Shown here: one piece after another, positions 1-6,119 of the stretch | How positions within the stretch are numbered: position 1 is the first letter of the stretch | Layout of the letters: every line of letters starts with the position of its first letter | From: an uncultured bacterium | Lineage (GTDB): Bacteria > Bacteroidota > Bacteroidia > Bacteroidales > Paludibacteraceae | Direction: 5' to 3' | DNA length: 10,716 bases | NCBI GenBank assembly: GCA_946183755.1 | Contig: CAMHCZ010000053.1 | Span: forward strand, 1-10,716 | Position numbers and translations under genes: made by a program | Notes under the pieces: generated by a model | The model's input: the letters and a program-made list of their open reading frames with translations, nothing else | Told to the model about the DNA's origin: nothing | Database searches by the model: none

Positions 1-1193
1 GTGTTGACCGTTTCAGGAATCTCGACACTCTCAAGACTTGTGCAGCCAGCGAACATCAGCGTGTCTATCTTTGTTATGTTTGCTAATATTTTGACATTCT
101 CCAAACTTGTACAGCCCGAGAACGAGCCTTTGCCAAGTTTTGTCACGTTTGCCGGAACGGTTATGTCGCCAGTGAGGTTAGGACAATCTTTGAATGTATA
201 GTTGCAAATCTCGGTGAGCGAGTTCGGAAGATTGATGCTCTCCAATGCCGTACAAGCGCCGAACGCATAAGAGCCTATCTTGACGACTGTTTCCGGAACG
301 ACGAACTTCGTCACCGAAGCGCAGCCGTAGAATGCTCCAGCTGGTATTTCGGTCATTGTAGAAGGTATTGTTACCGTTCCAGTGAGATTAGTGCAATTCT
401 TGAAGACTTCGCGACCAAAGTTTATCACCGACTCAGGAATGTTGACCGATTCCAATGACGAACACTCATAGAAGAGCAGATCGCCTATTGATGTCAGAGT
501 GGAAGGGAGCGTCACGTTGGTCAAACTTGAACAACGACCAAACACGCCAAGGCCGAGCTCGGTCACGCCCTCTGGCACAACGATGTCCGACTTAAGGCTT
601 GTGCAGCCGTAGAACGCACGGAGCTCGATTGCCGTCAGTCCGTCTGGCAGATTCACACTCTCCAGAGCTGTACATTCCGAGAACGCCCAGCTGCCTATTT
701 CAGTAAGTGTGGATGGAAGAACGAACTCTGTTATGCCGGTACAATTATAGAACGCATGAGTGGCGATGCTGGTCACGCCTTCTGGTATAGTCACTGTTCC
801 TGTGAGACCTACGCAGTCCATGAACGCCTCGTGGTCTATGCTCTTCACTGAGTTAGGAATAGTCACCGACGTGATTTTCGAACAGCCGTAGAAGGCCTGG
901 TACTCTATCTCTTCGACACCGTCGGGTATCACGATGTCGCCCTCGAGATTCGAACAGCCGTAGAAGGCAAAGTCGCCTATCTTGTTGACTGTCGAAGGTA
1001 TCTCGACTGACTTCAGGCTGGCGCAGTTCTTGAAAGCCGCACTGGCTATCGTAGTGACACCGTCTGGCAGCGTCAGGCTCTGGATGGATGATTCGCAGAA
1101 TGCCGCATGCTCGATAGTCTTGATGGTGGAAGGAAGCGACACGGAAACGAGCTCAGTGTCGTCATAGAACGCTGCCGAGCCGATGGCTGTAAC
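1..1193 (-). repeat. Array of at least 17 BspA-type LRR units
   Basis: From residue 66 (VTAIG) onward I count 17 complete LRR units and the start of an 18th at the window edge. Most have 23 residues. Units 4, 6, 9, 12 and 15 have 24, with one extra residue in the strand before the proline (for example LTGTVTIPEG against TEFVLPST). From unit 6 onward the 24-residue form recurs every third unit, giving a higher-order period of 70 residues (210 bp). Most units keep a cysteine after the conserved phenylalanine; unit 1 (FYDD) and unit 2 (FCES) differ. Confidence 0.85.
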
Positions 1194-1388
1194 AGTGTAC
1201 GTCACACCTTTGTATGTGACTTCGGACGGTATGGTCACATTGCCGGAATATCCGCTGGCGTTTGCTACCACCTTGACAGTCTTGTCGTCGGTGCTTGTTA
1301 TGCTGTACGAGATGCCGTCAACAGTGAAGGCATGCGACAGAACAGGAAGGATAGTCAGAAAAATAAGTGTAGAAATAAGCTTTCTCAT
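1..1388 (-). CDS. BspA-like leucine-rich-repeat surface protein, C-terminus cut by window edge
   Basis: The reading frame is open from an ATG at 1388 to the left edge (462 codons seen, no stop). Residues 1-20 (MRKLISTLIFLTILPVLSHA) form a typical signal peptide with no lipobox cysteine, so the product is probably exported. After a short N-terminal region (about 21-65) comes a long array of 23-24-residue repeats of the LRR_5/BspA (Treponema pallidum type) kind, with the pattern I-x6-F-x2-C-x2-L and then a short strand ending in [IL/V]P. Family members are surface proteins of gut and oral bacteria and protists, often linked to adhesion. No ligand can be read from the sequence, and the anchoring or sorting domain would lie outside the window. 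The start is supported by the signal peptide and by a promoter candidate 70 bp upstream. No Shine-Dalgarno is visible, as is usual in this phylum. The gene lies downstream of the large secreted-protein gene on the same strand, but a terminator separates them, so it is probably transcribed on its own. Confidence 0.92.
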   Translation of the reverse strand, partial: MRKLISTLIFLTILPVLSHAFTVDGISYSITSTDDKTVKVVANASGYSGNVTIPSEVTYKGVTYTVTAIGSAAFYDDTELVSVSLPSTIKTIEHAAFCESSIQSLTLPDGVTTIASAAFKNCASLKSVEIPSTVNKIGDFAFYGCSNLEGDIVIPDGVEEIEYQAFYGCSKITSVTIPNSVKSIDHEAFMDCVGLTGTVTIPEGVTSIATHAFYNCTGITEFVLPSTLTEIGSWAFSECTALESVNLPDGLTAIELRAFYGCTSLKSDIVVPEGVTELGLGVFGRCSSLTNVTLPSTLTSIGDLLFYECSSLESVNIPESVINFGREVFKNCTNLTGTVTIPSTMTEIPAGAFYGCASVTKFVVPETVVKIGSYAFGACTALESINLPNSLTEICNYTFKDCPNLTGDITVPANVTKLGKGSFSGCTSLENVKILANITKIDTLMFAGCTSLESVEIPETVN

Positions 1389-1426
1389 TGGGGAGAATAT
1401 GTTTTAATTTGTTGTGTTTGTGTATG

Positions 1427-1445
1427 TTATCTTAAATTAAGATAA
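1427..1445. promoter_or_regulatory. Perfect 19-bp palindrome in the LRR-gene leader
   Basis: TTATCTTAA, one central base, then TTAAGATAA: a perfect 9+1+9 inverted repeat. It lies between the promoter candidate (1458-1465) and the start codon (1388), so it would fall just after the transcription start. A one-base spacer is too small for an RNA hairpin loop, so a DNA-binding site for a dimeric regulator is the more natural reading. The repeat is almost entirely A/T, so chance in AT-rich DNA is possible. No regulator gene is adjacent. Confidence 0.4.
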
Positions 1446-1457
1446 ATTTTCAAACTG

Positions 1458-1465
1458 CAAAAGTA
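1458..1465 (-). promoter_or_regulatory. Bacteroidota -7 box for the LRR gene
   Basis: On the minus strand this reads TACTTTTG, an exact match to the Bacteroidota -7 consensus TAnnTTTG. The matching -33 element is weak (a TGTG about 21 bases upstream instead of TTTG). The implied leader is roughly 60 nt and contains the palindrome at 1427-1445. Confidence 0.5.
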
Positions 1466-1580
1466 TTATTAAATTTCATATAGAGACACATATGTCTTGA
1501 TATTTAACACATCAATAGCAATTTTTTAGTACTGAGAACATTTTGACAAAGATTCGCAGCGTCTGACTCTTTTTGTCCAA

Positions 1581-1621
1581 AAGAAAAAAACGGGAGCGAA
1601 ACAGCTTGTGTCTCGCTCCCG
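1581..1621 (-). terminator. Intrinsic terminator of the large secreted-protein gene
   Basis: On the minus strand a 9-bp perfect stem CGGGAGCGA/TCGCTCCCG (1613-1621 with 1591-1599) with a 13-nt loop is followed directly by seven Ts (1584-1590) and more T-rich sequence. It lies about 50 bp past the stop codon at 1673, where a rho-independent terminator is expected, and it insulates the downstream LRR gene. Confidence 0.88.
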
Positions 1622-1672
1622 TCATCTTATTGTTATGAAAACCTTAGAGGCTTTCCTTTTCCTGGCTCATGA

Positions 1673-4600
1673 TTATCTCACGACAACCTTGAAGGCCTTG
1701 TCAGCTACTCTGACTGCGTAGATGCCTGGAAGTGCAGGTATCACAGCGTCGCCGTTGCCTGAGTAAACAGGCGCGCCGTTGGCTCCGAAGACTTTCACTG
1801 CGTCTGAGCCAGCACCACTGACGATGATGCTTCCTCTGCCGCCGTAAACCTTCACTGCGTCAGCCTCGCCTTCCTCGACGCCCACCTTGCTTATCTCCTC
1901 TACTGAGAGGTAGTCCAAGTTTTCGTCGAATGTGATGCTAAAGACAGTAGAATAGTAAGAATAGTCTGGGTTATCTTCAATGAATTCGTCGTCTAAGAGC
2001 ACGATGTAGTATGTTCCTGCCTTCAAAGAGACTGGCAACTTCTTGTCCATAAACTCATATCCCAAGTTTTTAAGATGAGAAGGAGCAGCCATGATAGAGT
2101 CAACTGTTATCATGCATGAGTCTATTAACGCAGATACACCCCAGTGCTCAGTGTCCTTAGACTGCAGGTAGATTGTTGTGTCCTTGTCAACTGTAAACTT
2201 GAGACCCATTACATTGCCGCTAAATTCACCATTATCTGGTACCACGATTGTGTTCTCCTTGGTGAACTCAAGCGTCTTTGTGTATGGCAGAGTTATCTCT
2301 GTGTAAGGTATAGGCGCGAAGAGCGAGCTCTTGTCCTTTGCCACACTGTCGGTATATGAGAACGAAACCGCAGCCACATACTTGTTGAATCCGTGTTGTG
2401 ATGCGAATCCGCCATCTGTCATCATCACATAGTATGTTCCCGCTGTGAGGCTTACCTTCACTGGATCCGAGTATTCTGGGTAAACATTTACCCAAGGAGC
2501 AGATTGAATAAGATCGCTCAATGTGAAGATGCTGTCTGATATTGCGAATGTGAACTCATTGCCTGCATTCACGTTTCCGCCGTAGATATACACATCCTTG
2601 TTCTCGGTAAGAGTGAATGTGTACATATCGTAATAAATACCGTGTCCAAGTTCAGTGACTTTCCCCGTGAACTCGGTGCCGTCGTGGTAATATGGCAGAG
2701 TGACTTCATTTATTTCAGCAGGCTTGATTGAGAACTGCAGCTCCTCGCCGTCATCGTTTCCTATAGCCATGTAGTATGTTCCAGGCTCAAGCTCAGCAAT
2801 ATATTGCTTAAATAATGGCTTAATCATGCCACCAAAATTACAGTCGAACTCTGTCTGGCTTAAAACAAATGGAAGCGGAATTCTATTTTCGCACGCAAAC
2901 TCATACAAGCCCTTGTCAGCCACAGTGAATTTGTACAAGTTATATACAACCATGCTTTCCACAAAGCCGCTCTCTTCCGAGAATTTTATGTTGCCGCTGT
3001 ATGGCAGAGAAATCTCCTGGAAGGTGAGAGGACCGTCAGGAACGACAGGAGACACAAGGCTCTGAGATTCGTCCTCAGCACTTATGGCAAACGCTGTCAC
3101 AAAGTAGTCAGCTTCATCGAATCTGTTATCACTCAATGCTATGTACCATGTGCCGGCAGTGAGGCTGATTTTTCCATTAAGCCAATCGTAATTCGTACCA
3201 TTAAGCTTGTTGTTGAACTCGCTCTTGCTGTAATAAATCTTAGGTCCCAAATCGTATTTATCATTATAGCCTTGGAAGTAGAGAGTTGTGTCCTTAGGCA
3301 CTGTTATCTTGAAGCCGAGGAGCTTCTGACCGCCGGCATCCACCGCGCCATTCTCGGCTGTGAAGGCGAGAACGTCGTTGCGGTAAGGCAGAGAAATCTC
3401 CTTGAAAGTGATTGGAGCTGCAGGATACAGTGTAGGAGACACAAGGTCCAGAGACTCGTCATGAGCGCTTATGGCAAACGCTGTCACAAAGTAGTCATCA
3501 TAATCAAATCCGTCGTCGCTCAATGCGATGTACCATGTGCCAGCAGTGAGGCTGATTTCATCATCAAGCCAATCAGATGATGTGCCATTGAGCTTGTTGT
3601 TAAACTCGCTCTTACTGTAATAAATCTTAGGTTCCCAATCGTATTTATCATTATAGCCCTGGAAGTTGAGGGTTGTGTCCTTAGGCACTGTTATCTTGAA
3701 GCCGAGGAGTTTCTGGTAACCGGCATACACTGCGCCGTTCTCCTCTGTGAAGGCAAGATTGTCGTTGCGGTAAGGCAGAGAAATCTCCTTGAAAGTAATT
3801 GAAGCTGCAGGATATGGAACTGTAGGAGACACAAGGCTCTGAGACTCATTCTCAGCGCTTATGGCAAACGCTGTCACAAAGTAGTCGTCATCATCAAATC
3901 CATCGTCGCCCAATGCGATGTACCATGTGCCGGCAGTAAGGTTGATTTTCTTTCCAGAACTACTACCAAGCCAAGCAGATGATGTGCCATTGAGCTGGCT
4001 GTCGAACTCGCTCTTGCTGTAATAAATCCTAGGTCCCCAGCCGTATATACGATTATAACCCTGGAAGTTGAGAGTTGTGTCCTTAGACACTGTTATCTTG
4101 AAGCCGAGGAACTTCTGACCGCTGACATCCACTGCGCCGTTCTCGGCTGTGAAAGCGAGATTGTCGTTGCGGTAAGGCAGAGAAATCTCCTTGAAGGTGA
4201 TTGGCTCTATAGGGTCTGGATTAGTGAACTTTATAGACACTTTCGCTTTGTAGAATAAACCTTCGTCGAATCCGTCGTCGCTAAAAGCGATGTAGTTGAC
4301 TCCCGCCTTCAGATTTATTTTTTCGCCTGGCCAATAGGCTCTAATACCATCAAGGCTCGCGTCAAACGGCTTGTTGCTTGCATATAAAGACATATCCCAG
4401 CCGTATCTATCGCTGTAATTATATTTTATAGCAGTGTCCTGAGGCACAGTCACCTTGAAGCCGAGAAGTTTCTCGTAGCCGTTATACACAGCGCCGTTAG
4501 CCTTGTTGAAAAAAATGCTGTCGTTGAATGGCAGAGTGATTTCCTTGAAGGTGATGGCTCCGTTAGGAGTGGCTGGGATAACCGTAGGAGACTTAACGTT

Positions 4601-5566
4601 CTTCAATGTGTCGCCCTTAGCTCTGATGGAGAATGCAGTCACGAAGAACTCATCGCCACTGAACCCACCATCACTCAAATCAATGTACGATGTTCCGGCT
4701 GGGAGATCCACTGTAGCACCTTCGGATGTAAGCGCACCTCCCCATATAGTATTACTATAAGCACTAATATCAGAGGTGGTTATCTCCATCTGAACACCTT
4801 TGCTATACTCGCTGTTGTATCCCTGGAAGTAGAGAGATGTGTCCTTAGGCACAGTGATTCTGTATCTCAGCACATTGCTGAAGCTCGAAAGGCCAGTCTG
4901 TGTCTTAACCGCTCCGTTCTCGGCTGTGAAGGCGAGGCTGTCGTTGCGGTAAGGCAGAGAAATCTCCTTGTATAAGGAATTTCTGATGACAGGCGCAGCG
5001 GCAGTGACAGGCTTATCCTCGAAAGAGATAGACAGCCACGAGGCGAAGAAGTTTGCCCTGTAGTAGTTGTTGTCGCCGAACGCCACATAGTGTGTTCCTG
5101 CCGAGATGTTGACCTTCACTGGATCGCTGTTATAAAGCGTGTCATCAGGCGAGTAGTTGGACTGGAAAGGCTCGTCGCTGATCTTGAACGAAGCTCCCCA
5201 CATTTCGTTCACATTGTAGGCAGCCACATAGATGGCGGTGTCCTTGTCAACAGTGAACTGGTAGCACTTCACTCTCTGCGCGCCGGCTATCTGTGCGCCG
5301 TTCTCAGTGGTGAAAGCCACGCTGTCCTGGAAGTAAGGAAGGTTAATAGACTCGAAGTTCAGGTCGTTGACCACCGAACTTCTGAACTGAACGCCAGCGG
5401 TGCTCTTGGCAGCCTCAATCCACGATCGGTTGGACTGCGCCTTATTCCGCTGAACACTCACCCTCTGCGCCCGGTTGTTTGAGCGGTTAGGGCTCTTTCT
5501 GACATTGCCTGCGTATGCCCCGAAAGACATCAATGCCGACAATGCTAAGATAATCAGCTTTTTCAT
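1673..5566 (-). CDS. Large secreted modular protein: nine repeat modules plus C-terminal sorting-like domain
   Basis: A protein of 1,297 residues with no name I can assign. I chose ATG 5566 because it opens a clean signal peptide (MKKLIILALSALMSFGAYA); an in-frame TTG two codons upstream is less likely. Residues 20-60 are a basic Arg/Asn/Ser-rich linker. Nine modules begin near residues 71, 199, 340, 458, 592, 721, 849, 952 and 1088, each opening with a form of F-K-E-I-S-L-P-Y. They continue through an [LY]xF[KT][IV]TVxKDTT strand, an AGTxYIAL strand and an acidic [SG]D[DG]GF loop ending in YF. The layout recalls beta-sandwich PPC-like domains; that is inference from pattern only. Residues from about 1220 (VKVYGGRGSIIVSG ... 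LPGIYAVRV ... FKVVVR) look like a Bacteroidota C-terminal domain, either type IX secretion sorting or DUF6383-like. No protease, glycosidase or other catalytic motif is visible. The role is probably structural or adhesive at the cell surface. The gene has its own promoter candidate and terminator. Confidence 0.9.
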   Translation of the reverse strand: MKKLIILALSALMSFGAYAGNVRKSPNRSNNRAQRVSVQRNKAQSNRSWIEAAKSTAGVQFRSSVVNDLNFESINLPYFQDSVAFTTENGAQIAGAQRVKCYQFTVDKDTAIYVAAYNVNEMWGASFKISDEPFQSNYSPDDTLYNSDPVKVNISAGTHYVAFGDNNYYRANFFASWLSISFEDKPVTAAAPVIRNSLYKEISLPYRNDSLAFTAENGAVKTQTGLSSFSNVLRYRITVPKDTSLYFQGYNSEYSKGVQMEITTSDISAYSNTIWGGALTSEGATVDLPAGTSYIDLSDGGFSGDEFFVTAFSIRAKGDTLKNVKSPTVIPATPNGAITFKEITLPFNDSIFFNKANGAVYNGYEKLLGFKVTVPQDTAIKYNYSDRYGWDMSLYASNKPFDASLDGIRAYWPGEKINLKAGVNYIAFSDDGFDEGLFYKAKVSIKFTNPDPIEPITFKEISLPYRNDNLAFTAENGAVDVSGQKFLGFKITVSKDTTLNFQGYNRIYGWGPRIYYSKSEFDSQLNGTSSAWLGSSSGKKINLTAGTWYIALGDDGFDDDDYFVTAFAISAENESQSLVSPTVPYPAASITFKEISLPYRNDNLAFTEENGAVYAGYQKLLGFKITVPKDTTLNFQGYNDKYDWEPKIYYSKSEFNNKLNGTSSDWLDDEISLTAGTWYIALSDDGFDYDDYFVTAFAISAHDESLDLVSPTLYPAAPITFKEISLPYRNDVLAFTAENGAVDAGGQKLLGFKITVPKDTTLYFQGYNDKYDLGPKIYYSKSEFNNKLNGTNYDWLNGKISLTAGTWYIALSDNRFDEADYFVTAFAISAEDESQSLVSPVVPDGPLTFQEISLPYSGNIKFSEESGFVESMVVYNLYKFTVADKGLYEFACENRIPLPFVLSQTEFDCNFGGMIKPLFKQYIAELEPGTYYMAIGNDDGEELQFSIKPAEINEVTLPYYHDGTEFTGKVTELGHGIYYDMYTFTLTENKDVYIYGGNVNAGNEFTFAISDSIFTLSDLIQSAPWVNVYPEYSDPVKVSLTAGTYYVMMTDGGFASQHGFNKYVAAVSFSYTDSVAKDKSSLFAPIPYTEITLPYTKTLEFTKENTIVVPDNGEFSGNVMGLKFTVDKDTTIYLQSKDTEHWGVSALIDSCMITVDSIMAAPSHLKNLGYEFMDKKLPVSLKAGTYYIVLLDDEFIEDNPDYSYYSTVFSITFDENLDYLSVEEISKVGVEEGEADAVKVYGGRGSIIVSGAGSDAVKVFGANGAPVYSGNGDAVIPALPGIYAVRVADKAFKVVVR
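3023..4195 (-). repeat. Three near-identical tandem modules (4-6) of about 390-400 bp
   Basis: Modules 4 (residues 458-591), 5 (592-720) and 6 (721-848) are far more alike than the other six, in DNA as well as protein. Long DNA stretches are shared, such as those encoding ISLPYRND, LGFKITV, SKSEF and TAGTWYIAL. Unit lengths are 134, 129 and 128 codons. This points to recent tandem duplication, and such a tract could change copy number by recombination. Confidence 0.85.
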
Positions 5567-5591
5567 AAGCAATCAAATTTAAGAACCTTTC

Positions 5592-5599
5592 CAAAGTTA
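5592..5599 (-). promoter_or_regulatory. Bacteroidota -7 box for the large secreted-protein gene
   Basis: On the minus strand this reads TAACTTTG, an exact TAnnTTTG match, 25 bases before the ATG at 5566. This implies a short leader of about 20 nt. I see no TTTG at the usual 19-21-base distance upstream; the nearest is only about 14 bases away. The box lies directly after the terminator at 5610-5649. Confidence 0.5.
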
Positions 5600-5609
5600 A
5601 TAATTTTAT

Positions 5610-5649
5610 AAAACAAAAAGACGGAACACCCAATTTTAGGTATTCCGCC
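5610..5649 (-). terminator. Leftward intrinsic terminator in front of the secreted-protein promoter
   Basis: As minus-strand RNA, 5649-5639 pairs with 5630-5620 in an 11-bp stem (GGCGGAATACC with GGTGTTCCGTC) that includes two G-U pairs. The loop is 8 nt, followed by TTTTTGTTTT. On the plus strand the G-U pairs become A-C mismatches and the T tract is missing, so the orientation is leftward. No convincing leftward gene lies upstream of it. Confidence 0.7.
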
Positions 5650-5900
5650 TTTCCACTATTAACTAACTATCTGCTTTTCTAGAAAAAAACCGGTTTGTCT
5701 ATGTTTTGTTTGTTTTGTATGTAAAAGCGCCTGTCTTTTTCTGAGTCCAAAGATGAGACATATATGGAAAATATGCTGTTGTTATCTCTGAAAAAAACTT
5801 GTCAAGTGTGCTAAAATACGCTTTCCCGCAAATTGAACATTAATGCGCCAGAAAGCACAGAAAGTCCTAACACACTTTTTATTAACATTACAAATTTTAT

Positions 5901-5930
5901 AAAAAAGGCGACACCTGAAAAAGCGCCGCC
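5901..5930 (-). terminator. Second leftward intrinsic terminator in the intergenic region
   Basis: As minus-strand RNA, 5930-5923 (GGCGGCGC) pairs with 5914-5907 (GTGTCGCC) in an 8-bp, GC-rich stem with two G-U pairs. The loop is 8 nt and mostly T, and six Ts follow at once (5906-5901). The stem stands out in an otherwise AT-rich region. No annotated leftward gene feeds into it; any transcript it ends must start within the intergenic region or antisense to the kinase gene. Confidence 0.65.
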
Positions 5931-5948
5931 ATTGAATTTAAGGTTATC

Positions 5949-5980
5949 AAAAAAAAACGAAAAGATTGGGATAATCTTTT
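5949..5980 (-). terminator. Possible weak leftward terminator or AT-rich hairpin
   Basis: A perfect 8-bp inverted repeat AAAAGATT/AATCTTTT (5960-5967, 5973-5980) with a 5-base loop is followed on the minus strand by CG and nine Ts (5957-5949). The stem is weak because it is nearly all A-U, so it could be chance or an operator. The plus strand has a shorter T tract after it. Confidence 0.3.
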
Positions 5981-6066
5981 TGTAAAGATACAATAAATAA
6001 AAACATAACCAACACTCGCGGCACATATATGAGCATGATGATTATTATGAAAAAAGAAAAAAACAT

Positions 6067-6074
6067 TATATTTG
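6067..6074 (+). promoter_or_regulatory. Candidate -7 box for the kinase-thioesterase-rpoN-tadA operon
   Basis: TATATTTG is an exact TAnnTTTG match 45 bases before the kinase ATG. No good -33 TTTG is seen. The implied leader of about 40 nt would carry a small GC-rich hairpin, CTCGC/GCGAG (6087-6091, 6098-6102) with a 6-nt loop. That hairpin stands out against the AT-rich DNA to its left. The assignment rests on the box and its position alone. Confidence 0.4.
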
Positions 6075-6119
6075 ATAAATATTGAGCTCGCGCGCAAGCG
6101 AGACAAAAAACTCAGGACT

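Larger units (their letters stand above)
5650..6066. other. AT-rich intergenic region with no convincing gene
   Basis: About 420 bp between the leftward terminator and the operon promoter candidate. No credible protein is encoded. The longest minus-strand frame (5811-6026, 71 codons) runs through a terminator hairpin and is full of low-complexity hydrophobic and aromatic residues. Visible elements are the palindromes AAACCGGTTT (5687-5696) and ACTTGTCAAGT (5797-5807), a 20-codon ATG frame on the minus strand (5699-5761), and two further leftward hairpins with T tracts. A TATCTTTA sequence on the minus strand (5983-5990) is one base off the TAnnTTTG promoter box. A small RNA is possible but unproven. 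Confidence 0.55.

Noticed and set aside
982..1445. Plus-strand frames opposite the LRR gene
   Set aside because: They lie antisense to a clear signal-peptide/LRR coding region and their products have no recognisable motifs.
1..5572. CRISPR-like or mobile-element repeats
   Set aside because: The repeated DNA here is coding: LRR units and tandem protein modules in one frame. There are no spacers, inverted terminal repeats, transposase or integrase.
5760..5830. TTGACA-like sequence on the minus strand (within CACTTGACAAGT)
   Set aside because: The match is to the E. coli -35 box, has no good -10 at proper spacing, and Bacteroidota sigma factors use a different consensus. The sequence is better noted as the short palindrome at 5797-5807.
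5811..6026. 71-codon minus-strand frame between the two gene blocks
   Set aside because: It runs through the GC-rich terminator stem at 5907-5930 and the AT-rich hairpin, has low-complexity Phe/Tyr/Leu/Lys content and shows no recognisable domain. It looks like translated intergenic DNA.
6072..6119. Upstream TTG start extending the kinase by 16 residues
   Set aside because: The extension overlaps the -7 box candidate and the GC hairpin, and the known fold begins at the ATG at 6120.
1389..6119. Sigma-54 (-24/-12) promoter near the rpoN operon or surface genes
   Set aside because: I looked for TGGC...TTGC spacing in both intergenic regions. The only TGGCGC (minus strand, near 5850) has no GC element at the right distance.
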